Shown here one piece after another: positions 17,367-26,692 of a stretch of 64,000 nt of DNA; position 1 is the stretch's first letter, and each line of letters begins with the position of its first letter. Made by a program: the position numbers and the translations under genes. Source of the DNA: Eubacteriales bacterium (GTDB lineage: Bacteria > Bacillota > Clostridia > Lachnospirales > Lachnospiraceae); assembly GCA_030525875.1 (NCBI GenBank), contig JAUNDV010000006.1, positions 30,967 to 94,966 of the forward strand, in the 5' to 3' direction. The notes beneath the pieces are model-generated. The model searched no databases. It was not told the origin of the DNA and was given only the letters and a program-made list of their open reading frames with translations.

Positions 17367-20117
17367 ATGAAGGATAAAATACTTCTGATAGATGGACACA
17401 GTATATTATCAAGAGCATTTTACGGAATCCCTTTGCTTACAAACAGTAAAGGGATTTATACAAATGCTATATATGGCTTTTTGAATATAATGTTTAAGGC
17501 ACTCGATACAGAAGAGGCAGATCATATTGCAGTTGCTTTTGATATGGAGCGCTCTAAGCTTAAGAGAACCAAGCTTTTTCCAGAGTATAAGGGAACAAGA
17601 AAGGGAATGCCAGAGGAGCTTCTTTGTCAGGTTCCGTTGATGCAGGAAATGCTTGGATTTATGAATATCCCAATTATGACCTTAGAGGGATATGAGGCAG
17701 ACGATATATTGGGTACGGTTGCAAAAAAAGCTCAGGAAAAGGGATATGAGGTAACAATCCTATCTGGTGACAGGGATCTTTTGCAGCTGAGTGATGAACA
17801 TATAAAGATAAGTATACCTAAGACATCAAAGGGAAAGACTGAGATTTTTAATTATTATCCTGAGGATGTTAAAAATGAATATAAGGTAACACCACTTGAA
17901 TTTATAGATTTAAAGGCTCTGATGGGAGATACCTCAGATAATATTCCGGGAGTGCCTTCGATCGGAGAAAAGACAGCAACAGCTCTCATTACTACCTATC
18001 ATAGTATAGAAGAGTTAAATGAACATATAGAAGAAGTTAAGCCTCCAAGAGCAAAAAAGGCACTTGAGGAGCATTTTGATATGGCTGTGCTTTCAAAGAA
18101 GCTTGCTACCATAGATATAAATTCTCCTTTTGAATTAGATTTCGAAGCTTCCAAAATTATCAATTTATATACAGCTGAAGCACTTTCTCTTTGCAGGGAG
18201 TATGAGTTCAAATCCCTTATTCCTAGATTTTCAGAGGGGGATAATTCAAGTGATGAAAAAACAGAGCTTGACATATCCATGCATAAGCTTATTAAAGACA
18301 GATACTTTGCATCTATAGTTTTAGGAGATGCTTTATTAGAGAAGAAGATAGGCTTTTATGCAGAAACTGTTAAAAAGGAAAATAAGCATGGAGAGCAGCT
18401 CAATATATTTGATATAGAAAAAACAGAGATAGCTATAGGTCTTGTCCTTTCAAAGGATAGATATTATACCATTATTTCGAATGACGATTATTCCAGAGAA
18501 GAGCTTCTTAATGACGTAGCAGATATGCTTAAGGCACTTATAAAAAATGGATGTGAAATAAGTACCTTAAAGCTTAAGCCACAGCTCAAATTATTGGGAG
18601 TAGGAAGAAATGCCTGCTTTAGTGATATTTCAATAGCTGCATATCTTTTGAATCCTCTAAAAGAAAGCTATGAGTATTATGATCTTGCAAGGGATTATAT
18701 GGATGTTATGCTTCCACAGAAGGAAGAGCTTGTAGAAAAGAATAAATTATATGAAGCATTTTACGGAGAGGATAAGGAAGCTCTAAAGAAAGCTTCTGAA
18801 TATATTTTATACTGTGCTTATATTCCTTATCTGGCATCACAGAACATAAAAAAGAAGCTTAAGGAAGAAAAATGCTTAAAGCTTTATGAGGATATTGAGC
18901 TTCCACTCGTATATAGTCTTAATGACATGGAGCTTGAGGGAGTCAGAGTGGATCAGTCTGCATTAAACAAATATGCAGAAGAGCTTAAGCTTCAGATAGA
19001 CAGCATTGAAAAGGAAATCTACAAGGATGCTGGAGAAGAGTTTAATATTAATTCTCCTTCACAGCTTGGAGTAATACTTTTTGAAAAGCTGGGACTTAAG
19101 GGTGGAAAGAAAACAAAGACAGGTTATTCAACGGCAGCAGAGGTTCTTAATAAGCTTGCACCTGATTATCCTGTTGTAGAAAAAATACTCAATTACAGAA
19201 AGCTTGCAAAGCTGTATTCTACCTATGCAATTGGATTACAGCAGTATATCTCAGCTGATGGAAGGATACATGGAACCTTCAATCAGACTATAACAGCTAC
19301 AGGAAGAATATCATCTACGGATCCTAATCTGCAGAATATTCCTGTAAGAACGGATGAGGGAAGAGAATTCAGAAAGGTATTCATACCTAAGGAGGGTTAT
19401 ACCTTTGTAGATGCAGACTATAGTCAGGTTGAGTTGCGCATTTTAGCTTCACTTTCTGAGGATGATAAGCTTATAAGTGCCTATAGAGATGCTGTTGATG
19501 TACATAGTCTTACAGCCTCAGAGGTATTCAAGGTGCCTATTTCAGAGGTAACAGCAGATATGAGAAGAAATGCCAAGGCTGTAAACTTTGGAATTGTTTA
19601 TGGAATATCAGCCTTTGGGCTTGGAGAAGGTCTCTCAATAGGAAGAAAGGAAGCGCAGGAGTATATAGACCAGTATTTTGAAACCTATCCTGAGGTAAAA
19701 AATTATTTGGACAAGCAGGTACAAAATGCAAGAGATACAGGCTGTGTAAAAACGCTTTTTGGCAGAATAAGGCCTGTCCCTGAGATAAATTCTTCCAATT
19801 TTATGCAAAGAAGTTTTGGAGAGAGAGTTGCCATGAATTCCCCAATTCAGGGAACAGCAGCTGATATTATGAAAATAGCAATGAATAAGGTAAATATGGC
19901 CTTAAGCGGATTAAATGAAAAAGGTGAAAGAGTTTCAGAGCCTTTCAAATCCAAGATAGTTCTTCAGGTACATGATGAGCTTCTTGTTGAAACAGCCTTA
20001 GATGAGCTTGAAGCTGTGAAGAAGCTTATAAAGACAAATATGGAAAATGCTGCCAGGCTTCATGTTAAGCTTAGTGCAGATGTTAATTCAGGAGATAACT
20101 GGGATGACTGTCATTAA
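17367..20117 (+). CDS. polA: DNA polymerase I
   Basis: Replication and repair polymerase of 916 residues. The N-terminal 5'-3' nuclease domain (1-~290) has LLIDGHSILSRAFYG, YEADDILGT and GDTSDNIPGVP. The middle domain lacks the D-x-E of an active 3'-5' exonuclease, so proofreading is probably absent, as in Bacillus and Thermus enzymes. The polymerase domain has motif A DADYSQVELRILA, motif B around RRNAKAVNFGIVYG and motif C VLQVHDELLVE. ATG 17367 is chosen (GGAG 7 nt upstream) over an in-frame TTG at 17361. The 3' end overlaps the next small gene by 14 nt. Confidence 0.96.
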   Translation: MKDKILLIDGHSILSRAFYGIPLLTNSKGIYTNAIYGFLNIMFKALDTEEADHIAVAFDMERSKLKRTKLFPEYKGTRKGMPEELLCQVPLMQEMLGFMNIPIMTLEGYEADDILGTVAKKAQEKGYEVTILSGDRDLLQLSDEHIKISIPKTSKGKTEIFNYYPEDVKNEYKVTPLEFIDLKALMGDTSDNIPGVPSIGEKTATALITTYHSIEELNEHIEEVKPPRAKKALEEHFDMAVLSKKLATIDINSPFELDFEASKIINLYTAEALSLCREYEFKSLIPRFSEGDNSSDEKTELDISMHKLIKDRYFASIVLGDALLEKKIGFYAETVKKENKHGEQLNIFDIEKTEIAIGLVLSKDRYYTIISNDDYSREELLNDVADMLKALIKNGCEISTLKLKPQLKLLGVGRNACFSDISIAAYLLNPLKESYEYYDLARDYMDVMLPQKEELVEKNKLYEAFYGEDKEALKKASEYILYCAYIPYLASQNIKKKLKEEKCLKLYEDIELPLVYSLNDMELEGVRVDQSALNKYAEELKLQIDSIEKEIYKDAGEEFNINSPSQLGVILFEKLGLKGGKKTKTGYSTAAEVLNKLAPDYPVVEKILNYRKLAKLYSTYAIGLQQYISADGRIHGTFNQTITATGRISSTDPNLQNIPVRTDEGREFRKVFIPKEGYTFVDADYSQVELRILASLSEDDKLISAYRDAVDVHSLTASEVFKVPISEVTADMRRNAKAVNFGIVYGISAFGLGEGLSIGRKEAQEYIDQYFETYPEVKNYLDKQVQNARDTGCVKTLFGRIRPVPEINSSNFMQRSFGERVAMNSPIQGTAADIMKIAMNKVNMALSGLNEKGERVSEPFKSKIVLQVHDELLVETALDELEAVKKLIKTNMENAARLHVKLSADVNSGDNWDDCH

Positions 20118-20418
20118 AGATGAATTTAAATCCAAAGAGATAACCAGATATGACATTCTTCCACTATCATTTTTGAAAAAATCCAGCTATACAGGGTCGA
20201 AGGGAGCATTTTCATATAAATTTGAAAAAACAGAAATAGACGAAGGGGAAGAAGCAGAAGCTACAAAAAAAACAGTACTTAGAGTTTATTTCTGGAAAGG
20301 CTACTACGCCTTTAGCGAAACAGCTTCAGAGCTTATAAGACATGAGGATTTTAGCTTTGATGACAAGGGGATAGATGAGGCTATAGCATACTTAAATGCT
20401 AGGCTCAAGGAGCTTTAA
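20104..20418 (+). CDS. Conserved small protein of unknown function between polA and coaE
   Basis: I do not recognise a family. The 104-residue soluble, charged product starts MTVIKDEFKSKEI at an ATG inside the polA 3' end, with GGAG 9 nt upstream. It has an acidic middle (about residues 39-50) followed by beta-type segments (TVLRVYFWKGYYAF) and a C-terminal helix. Coding frame, ribosome site and tight packing (polA overlap of 14 nt; coaE start 2 nt after its stop) support a real gene. Co-expression with polA and coaE is likely; function cannot be inferred. Confidence 0.7.
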   Translation: MTVIKDEFKSKEITRYDILPLSFLKKSSYTGSKGAFSYKFEKTEIDEGEEAEATKKTVLRVYFWKGYYAFSETASELIRHEDFSFDDKGIDEAIAYLNARLKEL

Positions 20419-20419
20419 T

Positions 20420-20995
20420 ATGATATTAGGCATTACAGGCGGTGTAGGAGCCGGCAAATCCACTGTTTTAGATATACTTAACAGTAAATATGGATATGAA
20501 ATAATTAGGACAGACGATATTGCTAAAGAAATTATGGAGAGCACTGAGTGTATCTCGAGACTTATATGTCATTTCGGAAAAGATATATTAAATGATGAGT
20601 CTAAGCTTGACAAGGAAAAATATGCCGCTTTGATATATGCTGATAAAAAAAACAGAGATATATCAGACAGCATAATTCATCCAATGGTATGGGAGAAGGT
20701 GAGGAAAATTATAGAAACAGCGCCTTCAAAGGACTTTGCTGTGGAAACAGCTCTTCCATCTGGGATATTTAAAAAATTTTGCGATAAGGTTATCTTTGTT
20801 AAAGCTGATACCAGTGTCAGAATAGACAGACTTATGAAAAACAGGAATTATTCCGAGGAGTATAGCAGGAAAATAATTGCATCCCAGCTTAAAGATGAAA
20901 ACTTCATGCGCTTTTCGGATGTGGTACTTGACAATAGCGGAAGTATAAAAGATATAGAAAAGGAATTAGAGGGACTTCTTAAGTCCTTTAGATAG
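20420..20995 (+). CDS. coaE: Dephospho-CoA kinase
   Basis: Last step of coenzyme A synthesis: phosphorylates the 3'-OH of dephospho-CoA with ATP. The 191-residue protein has the P-loop GITGGVGAGKST at the N-terminus, the conserved TDDIAKE substrate segment and the lid region MKNRNYSEEYSRKII. The ATG at 20420 follows AAGGAG. It commonly sits beside polA in Firmicutes, and here it is the third gene of that unit. Confidence 0.95.
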   Translation: MILGITGGVGAGKSTVLDILNSKYGYEIIRTDDIAKEIMESTECISRLICHFGKDILNDESKLDKEKYAALIYADKKNRDISDSIIHPMVWEKVRKIIETAPSKDFAVETALPSGIFKKFCDKVIFVKADTSVRIDRLMKNRNYSEEYSRKIIASQLKDENFMRFSDVVLDNSGSIKDIEKELEGLLKSFR

Positions 20996-20999
20996 GATA

Positions 21000-21812
21000 A
21001 TGATATTTACTAGTTTTGCAAGCGGCAGCAGTGGCAATTGCACATTTATAGAATCAAATAATACTAAAATACTTATAGATTGCGGTATAAGCGCAAAACG
21101 TATAGATGAAAGTCTTAAGGAAATAGGCTATAAGGATGGAGTGACCTGTCTTGATGCGGTTTTTATTACGCATGAGCATTCTGATCATATAAAAGGTCTT
21201 AAACGTCTCATGGCTTCATATGGAATCCCGGTTTATTCTTCACAGGGAACACTCGGCAGCCTGTTTAAGGCAACCAGAGATGAGTATTTTCACTATGCCG
21301 GAGTTGAGCTTATGCATGTGGTATCAGAGGGGAGAGAAATCAATATAAAGGGATTAAAAATCATTCCTTTTAGAACCTTCCATGACTCAGCAATGTCACT
21401 ATGCTATAGAGTAGAGGATGGGGTACACTGTGCAGCTGTTACGACTGATACTGGATATTTTGATGATTATCTTAGGGATATGCTTCTGGATCTGGATGTT
21501 TTACTTCTGGAAGCAAATCATGACAGGAGTATGCTTGTAAACGGAAAATACCCTGTTTATCTGAAGCGCAGAATAATGTCAAGAGAGGGACATCTTTCAA
21601 ACAATTCTGCGGGAAGCCTATTGTCTGAGATAATATCGCCAAGATTAAAATATGTAATACTAGGACATCTTTCAAGGGATAATAATACTCCATCACTGGC
21701 TTTTAATACAGTGATGGAGGAAATAACTCAAAGATGTGGCAGTGAGAGAGCAGGCAATCTCAGCTTAAGCATCGCACCGCCTGATGGTATGTCTGAGCTT
21801 ATCAGATTATAA
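21000..21812 (+). CDS. walJ: WalJ/YycJ-like metallo-beta-lactamase-fold hydrolase
   Basis: A 270-residue MBL-fold protein with FASGSSGNCTFIE at the N-terminus and the metal site THEHSDH near residue 57; further ligands are in TTDTGYF and the C-terminal LGHLS. It matches the YycJ/WalJ family, tied in Bacillus to the WalRK cell-wall system and to DNA-repair-type nuclease activity. No walRK genes are here. It starts 4 nt after coaE and converges on tmcAL, overlapping its 3' end by 11 nt. Confidence 0.88.
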   Translation: MIFTSFASGSSGNCTFIESNNTKILIDCGISAKRIDESLKEIGYKDGVTCLDAVFITHEHSDHIKGLKRLMASYGIPVYSSQGTLGSLFKATRDEYFHYAGVELMHVVSEGREINIKGLKIIPFRTFHDSAMSLCYRVEDGVHCAAVTTDTGYFDDYLRDMLLDLDVLLLEANHDRSMLVNGKYPVYLKRRIMSREGHLSNNSAGSLLSEIISPRLKYVILGHLSRDNNTPSLAFNTVMEEITQRCGSERAGNLSLSIAPPDGMSELIRL

Positions 21813-23064
21813 CAATCTGCCTTTCGTATTCATTTTTTATATGATTAGTCTGTTCCTGAGTAAGAGAATAGTAAATATTATCTCTCAAAATGTCGTCTTT
21901 TAAAAGCTCTCTGTAATCAGCTGTATTTGTAATCATTGGACAGCTTTCACGCAGCTTTGAATTTTTAATAGCCTTGAGAAGCGGAGAGGCTTCTTTTCTA
22001 AAGCCGAGTATACGCAAGTATTCAGCGTATCCGGCTTCTTTTTTTTGCTTAATTTCTTCATCAGTTATATTAAGTATAATATGGAGCAGGGCTCTTTGAA
22101 TCCTTGTATAGGTATAGTTTTTCGTTTTTACAGCAGCTATACGCTTATTAAGGTCAAGAAAACTTCCGGCTGTATTTATAAGGCGGTCTGATATTTCTTT
22201 AGATATATCATTATATTTTGTAAAGTCAGCTTCTTCTGAAAATGCTTTATTTATGAGTATATAATTTAGGATATAGCCAAGCTTCTCAGTTTCAGGTATC
22301 GTAACTGTGCTGTCAGAATAATTTAAAGACAAGACATTTTCATATATCTTTAAGGCTTTCTCTGGAACATAACTTCTTAGCTGCTTTGTAATATATTGTA
22401 AATTAGCTGATTTATGCTCTCCATTGATAAGATTTCTTATTGCCGTAGCTGAAGTATAAGTTGCATCTTTAAAGTTCCTGTCATTATAGCCATCGCCAAG
22501 ACGTTTTACCGGAATTGCTTCAATATTGCTGTTTTCTTCAAGGATGGAAATGATATACGAAAGAGCCAGTATATTATTTGATGTTTTGAGTATATTTGTT
22601 TTAATGTCAGAAGCTTCACTTAGAGCTTTTTCTCTTGCAAGAGGATAGCTCATTCCTTTTTTTATATATTCTTTTAATTTGATTTGGAAATCGCCTGATT
22701 CATTCAAGAGATATGAGGCGCATTCTTTTAATTCGTCTATGCTTATATCATTTTCAGTTCCAAAGACAAGATAATCCACTACATCTGATTTTATAGCTGT
22801 CATAACACCGGCACGGGCAAATTCCATGGCTGAGGAAACGGCAAATACCATTGGGAGCTCTATAACAAGATCGGCTCCGCACAAAAGTGCCATTTCAGCT
22901 CTTTTATACTTATCAAATATTGCTGGTTCACCTCTTTGGACATAGTTTCCACTCATTATGGCTATAACATAATCTGCTTTAGTAAGCTTTCTTGCCTCTT
23001 TAAGAATATATTCATGTCCATTGTGAAAAGGATTAAATTCAGATATAACTGCAGCTGTTTTCAT
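21802..23064 (-). CDS. tmcAL: tRNA(Met) cytidine acetate ligase
   Basis: Acetylates the wobble cytidine of elongator tRNA-Met using acetate and ATP. The 420-residue protein (YlbM family) has the nucleotidyltransferase start AVISEFNPFHNGHEYIL, and SGNYVQRGEPAIFDKYKRA and LVIELPMVFAVSSA are family hallmarks. The ATG at 23064 follows GTGAGGACAAT; an ATG 13 codons upstream has no such site. It is the only minus-strand gene between upp and rpmF. Acetate as substrate is notable next to pduL-ackA, but the two are separate units. Confidence 0.92.
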   Translation of the reverse strand: MKTAAVISEFNPFHNGHEYILKEARKLTKADYVIAIMSGNYVQRGEPAIFDKYKRAEMALLCGADLVIELPMVFAVSSAMEFARAGVMTAIKSDVVDYLVFGTENDISIDELKECASYLLNESGDFQIKLKEYIKKGMSYPLAREKALSEASDIKTNILKTSNNILALSYIISILEENSNIEAIPVKRLGDGYNDRNFKDATYTSATAIRNLINGEHKSANLQYITKQLRSYVPEKALKIYENVLSLNYSDSTVTIPETEKLGYILNYILINKAFSEEADFTKYNDISKEISDRLINTAGSFLDLNKRIAAVKTKNYTYTRIQRALLHIILNITDEEIKQKKEAGYAEYLRILGFRKEASPLLKAIKNSKLRESCPMITNTADYRELLKDDILRDNIYYSLTQEQTNHIKNEYERQIVII

Positions 23065-23228
23065 ATTGTCCTCACTTTTGTATATTTGAATGTACAAAAA
23101 CAATTTACATAATTTTGAACAATTAGTAAAGTAGCATTTTACTTTTAATTGTGTTAAAATAATTAAACAATACCGTAGTCTTGTAATTATAAATTTTTTA
23201 GAAGTTCTACGTGACAGGAGGTGTTTAT

Positions 23229-23561
23229 ATGAAACTCATTTATGCGATTGTAAGAAATGACAATGAAGATGATGTTATTGCCGCATTAAATAAAGAAAAA
23301 TATAGTGTAACAAAGCTTGCTACAACAGGTGGATTCCTTAGGAAGGGAAATATAACCCTTATGATTGGTACTGATGATGACAAGGTTGACCACGCTATAG
23401 AAACTATCCGTAAGGAATGTGGCAACAGTCAGAACATAACTGTTAATATGCCTTACATTTCAGGAACAAGCATGGTTAATTATGCAACTATGCCTATGAA
23501 TGTAGAAGTAGGCGGAGCGACTATTTTTGTAGTTAATGTGGACAGGTTTGAAAAATTTTAA
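23229..23561 (+). CDS. darA: Cyclic di-AMP receptor DarA/PstA (PII-like)
   Basis: A PII-like trimeric signalling protein that binds cyclic di-AMP. The 110-residue sequence fits: MKLIYAIVRNDNEDDV, TGGFLRKGNITLMIG (loop that holds the nucleotide) and the C-terminal GGATIFVVNVDRFE. AGGAGGTG lies 6 nt before the ATG at 23229. Its target protein is unknown in most species. It stands alone between tmcAL (divergent) and pduL, 35 nt before pduL and possibly co-transcribed with it. Confidence 0.93.
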   Translation: MKLIYAIVRNDNEDDVIAALNKEKYSVTKLATTGGFLRKGNITLMIGTDDDKVDHAIETIRKECGNSQNITVNMPYISGTSMVNYATMPMNVEVGGATIFVVNVDRFEKF

Positions 23562-23596
23562 TTAAAATCATAAAATAAATTGGAGGCATATTTGTA

Positions 23597-24175
23597 ATGG
23601 CAAATGAATTTATGGTAGAAACCAGTGCTAGACACGTACATGTAACAAAGGAGACACTTGAGACTCTTTTTGGTAAGGGCTTTGAGCTCTCATTTAAGAA
23701 GGCTCTTTCACAGCCTGGACAGTTCGCATCAAACGAGCGTGTAACAGTAGTAGGACCTAAGAAGGAGCTTGCAAACGTATCTATTCTGGGACCATGCCGT
23801 AAGGCAGATCAGGTTGAGCTTTCAGCATCAGATGCTCGTTCTATCGGAGTTGATGCACCTATCCGTGAGTCAGGAGATCTTGCTGGATCAGGAGCATGTA
23901 AGCTCATCGGACCTATGGGTGAGGTTGAAGTCAAGGAAGGTGTTATTGTTGCTATGAGACATATTCACATGACACTTGCTGAGGCTGAGATGCTCGGAGT
24001 TAAGAATGGTGATATCGTAGATGTTCTCCTTGATTCAGGTAATGGCAGAAAGACAATCTTTGGTGATACTGTAGTTCGTGCTTCAGACAATTATGCACTT
24101 GCTATGCATATCGATACAGATGAGTCAAATGCTGCAGCATGCGGAAGAGATATGAAGGGTGTTATCGTTAGATAA
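23597..24175 (+). CDS. pduL: Phosphate propanoyl/acetyltransferase, PduL type
   Basis: Interconverts acyl-CoA and acyl phosphate. The 192-residue protein belongs to the PduL family, unrelated to classical Pta, with paired metal-site motifs SARHVHVT and AMRHIHMT. Directly upstream of ackA (36 nt), so it probably supplies acetyl phosphate for ATP formation, doing the job of Pta. There is no sign of an encapsulation peptide or microcompartment genes. Codon choice (GTA, CGT, AAC, AAG rich) suggests strong expression. Confidence 0.93.
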   Translation: MANEFMVETSARHVHVTKETLETLFGKGFELSFKKALSQPGQFASNERVTVVGPKKELANVSILGPCRKADQVELSASDARSIGVDAPIRESGDLAGSGACKLIGPMGEVEVKEGVIVAMRHIHMTLAEAEMLGVKNGDIVDVLLDSGNGRKTIFGDTVVRASDNYALAMHIDTDESNAAACGRDMKGVIVR

Positions 24176-24211
24176 TAATAAATTAACTGTATTTTTAAGG
24201 AGATGTTACCA

Positions 24212-25414
24212 ATGAATATTTTAGTTTTAAACTGCGGAAGCTCATCATTAAAGTATCAGATTATTAACATGGATACTAAGGATGTTATCTGTAAGGGACT
24301 TGTAGAGCGTATTGGTATTGAAGGCTCTAAGCTTACTCACAAGGTTCCTGGTAAGGATAATTACGTTATCGAAGAGGCTATGCCAACACATAAGAGAGCT
24401 GTAGAGCTTGTAATGGCAGCTATTACAGATGCTGATCATGGTGTTATTTCATCTGTAGATGAGATAGATGCTATAGGACATCGTGTTCTTCACGGAGGAC
24501 AGAAGTTTACAAAGTCAATCGTAGTTAATGAGGACGTTAAGGCTGCAATAAGAGAGTGCTTTGATCTCGGACCTTTACATAACCCGGCAAACCTTATGGG
24601 TATCGAGGCTTGTGAGCTTGCTATGCCTGGTAAGCCAAACGTAGCTGTATTTGATACATCATTTGGTATGGGAATGGAGCCAAAGGCATTTAGATATGCT
24701 ATTCCTTTAGAGTACCTCAATAAGTACAGCGTTCGTAGATATGGATTCCACGGAACATCTCACGATTATGTTTCTCACAGAGCAATTGAGATAGCAGGTC
24801 TTGATCCAAAGACAGCAAAGGTTCTTGTATGTCATCTTGGAAATGGTGCATCAATTTCTGCTTCTATAGGCGGAGTATGTGTAGATACATCAATGGGACT
24901 TACTCCTCTTGAGGGACTTATCATGGGAACCCGTTCAGGAGATGTAGATCCAGCAATCATCCAGTACATCTGCAATAAGGAAGGAAAGACAGTAAATGAG
25001 GTTCTTGATATCCTTAACAAGAAGTCAGGTGTATACGGAATGACAAATGGAATTTCATCAGACTTCAGAGATATTGAGATTGCAGCAGAAAATGGAAATA
25101 AGGATGCTGAGATCGCTCTCGAGGCATTCAGATACAGAGTAGCAAAGTACTGCGGCGCATATATTGCAGCTATGAACGGTGTTGACTGCATTTGCTTTAC
25201 AGCAGGTGTAGGAGAGAACGACAAGGTTACAAGAAAGATCGTATGTGAGCAGTATCTTGGATATCTTGGAGTTAAGATTGACGATGAGAGAAATAACGTA
25301 AGAGGACAGGAGAAGCTTATCTCTGCTGATGACTCAACTGTTAAGGTATATCTCTTACCTACAAATGAAGAGCTTAAGATTGCAATGGATACAGAAGAGC
25401 TTGTTAAAGGCTGA
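24212..25414 (+). CDS. ackA: Acetate kinase
   Basis: Makes ATP and acetate from acetyl phosphate. The 400-residue protein shows NCGSSSLKYQ at the N-terminus, GHRVLHGG, the catalytic-Asp segment FDTSFG, HLGNGASISA and GVGEND. The ATG at 24212 is 9 nt after AAGGAG; an in-frame ATG at 24203 would abut that site. It forms an operon with pduL and is highly codon-biased, as expected of a main fermentation enzyme. Confidence 0.97.
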   Translation: MNILVLNCGSSSLKYQIINMDTKDVICKGLVERIGIEGSKLTHKVPGKDNYVIEEAMPTHKRAVELVMAAITDADHGVISSVDEIDAIGHRVLHGGQKFTKSIVVNEDVKAAIRECFDLGPLHNPANLMGIEACELAMPGKPNVAVFDTSFGMGMEPKAFRYAIPLEYLNKYSVRRYGFHGTSHDYVSHRAIEIAGLDPKTAKVLVCHLGNGASISASIGGVCVDTSMGLTPLEGLIMGTRSGDVDPAIIQYICNKEGKTVNEVLDILNKKSGVYGMTNGISSDFRDIEIAAENGNKDAEIALEAFRYRVAKYCGAYIAAMNGVDCICFTAGVGENDKVTRKIVCEQYLGYLGVKIDDERNNVRGQEKLISADDSTVKVYLLPTNEELKIAMDTEELVKG

Positions 25415-25441
25415 TTTTATCTGAAAATATAAAGATTATTA

Positions 25442-25470
25442 TTGACAATACTAGATGTAGTATGTATAAT
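25442..25470 (+). promoter_or_regulatory. Consensus sigma-A promoter for rpmF
   Basis: Perfect TTGACA (25442-25447), 17 nt, perfect TATAAT (25465-25470). rpmF starts 35 nt later. This is the best promoter match in the window. Confidence 0.92.
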
Positions 25471-25505
25471 ATCAAAAGTTGTTTATAGATAAAGGAGGTG
25501 TTAAC

Positions 25506-25688
25506 ATGTCAATCTGTCCAAAGAACAAGTCATCTAAGGCAAGACGTGACTCAAGAAGAGCCAATTGGAAGATGAGCGCACCAAATCTTGTTAAATGCAG
25601 TAAGTGTGGAGCGTTAGTAATGCCTCACAGAGTTTGCAAGAATTGTGGATCATACAACAAGCGCGAGATTGTTAAGGTAGAAGACTAA
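25506..25688 (+). CDS. rpmF: 50S ribosomal protein L32
   Basis: A 60-residue basic protein, MSICPKNKSSKARRDSRRANW, with a C-terminal zinc ribbon (CSKCG and CKNCG), the zinc-binding form of L32. AAAGGAGG precedes the ATG at 25506. In most Firmicutes a DUF177/YceD gene precedes and plsX follows rpmF; here neither is adjacent: the gene has its own promoter and terminator and plsX is 17 kb away. Confidence 0.97.
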   Translation: MSICPKNKSSKARRDSRRANWKMSAPNLVKCSKCGALVMPHRVCKNCGSYNKREIVKVED

Positions 25689-25823
25689 TTTATTAGTTTA
25701 GAACAGATAAAGCTTATTGCTTTATACTTGTAAAATCATTCAGAACAACTGCATAATTGCAATTGTTTTGAAGATAAATTAATATTTCATTATTAATGAC
25801 ATATTAACTCTGTGTGCATAGAG

Positions 25824-25857
25824 AAAATCCCTCAATTGAATTTGGGGGATTTTTTTG
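25824..25857 (+). terminator. Intrinsic terminator of rpmF
   Basis: AAAATCCC and GGGGATTTT pair around a ~13-nt A/T-rich loop and are followed by a run of T. It closes the 135-nt trailer of rpmF. Confidence 0.85.
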
Positions 25858-25908
25858 TTATCATAATAAGGAAATAAGTTAAATCAGAAAATGTGGGAGG
25901 GTATCCTT

Positions 25909-26616
25909 ATGTATTCTTTGACATCTAAGCCACCGATTACATCAAGCGAAGTATACCAGGAAATATTAAATAGAATAATAACTCTAGATCTTGAACCAGG
26001 CAGATATATTAGTGAGAATCAGATGGCTAAGGAATATAATGTTTCCAGATCTGTTATAAGAACTGTTTTTGCAAGACTAAGCCAGATAGGATTAATAGAA
26101 ATTTATCCTCAGAGAGGAACATACATAAGCACTATGGATCTGGATTTTATTGCAGATATTCTTGTACTTAGAACAGCTGTTGAAAAAGAAGTTTTATACG
26201 AGATGTTTATGAAGCTTGGAGAAGCTGAAAGACTTAAGCTCGTAGAAAAGCTGGAGAAAAATCTAAAAGAGCAGGAGCTATGTAGAGATGAGGTAGACTA
26301 CTGCGGTAAGTTCCCTGAGCTTGATGCACAGTTTCATAAGATTATGATAGACAGTGTTGGAAGATATGCACTTCTTCAGGTTCTGGAAGATATAATGCTG
26401 CATATATCAAGATGGAGAAGCTTTGATGTAGCCTTTGATCAGAGAGTAGGAGAGCTTATAGATGAGCATAAGGCTATAGTAGAGGGGATTAAGATAGGAG
26501 ACCTTAAACTTGCCCAGCAGAAGATGGCAGAACATCTTGATACTATTACAGGAATAGCTGATAAGGCAATGGAGAAATTCCCTAACTACTTCCTTCAAAA
26601 ATCTAGAAATGAATAA
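25909..26616 (+). CDS. GntR-family transcriptional regulator (FCD/FadR subfamily)
   Basis: A 235-residue regulator with an N-terminal winged helix (SSEVYQEILNRIITLDLEPG, then ENQMAKEYNVSRSVIRTVFARL and the wing QRGTYIS), followed by an all-helical FCD effector domain. Candidate metal-binding residues are Asp and His in LDAQFHKIMI, then His in DEHKAI and in AEHLDT. FCD regulators usually sense carboxylic or hydroxy acids. The ATG at 25909 has GGGAGGG upstream. It is the first gene of the accessory island and a candidate regulator of the dehydratase/reductase cluster 4 kb downstream, which is inference. Confidence 0.88.
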   Translation: MYSLTSKPPITSSEVYQEILNRIITLDLEPGRYISENQMAKEYNVSRSVIRTVFARLSQIGLIEIYPQRGTYISTMDLDFIADILVLRTAVEKEVLYEMFMKLGEAERLKLVEKLEKNLKEQELCRDEVDYCGKFPELDAQFHKIMIDSVGRYALLQVLEDIMLHISRWRSFDVAFDQRVGELIDEHKAIVEGIKIGDLKLAQQKMAEHLDTITGIADKAMEKFPNYFLQKSRNE

Positions 26617-26619
26617 ATA

Positions 26620-26689
26620 AAAACCACCTTATCATGTGCCGGTTTCACTTATTGCAAAATTGTTTTACATCGGCAGATTAGGTGGTTTT
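26620..26689. terminator. Bidirectional terminator between GntR gene and NTPase gene
   Basis: AAAACCACCT (26620-26629) is perfectly inverted at 26680-26689 (AGGTGGTTTT), and an inner TGCCG/CGGCA stem (26637-26641, 26671-26675) extends it. It lies between converging genes, 4 nt from each, with T- or A-rich flanks on both strands. Confidence 0.65.
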
Positions 26690-26692
26690 GCT

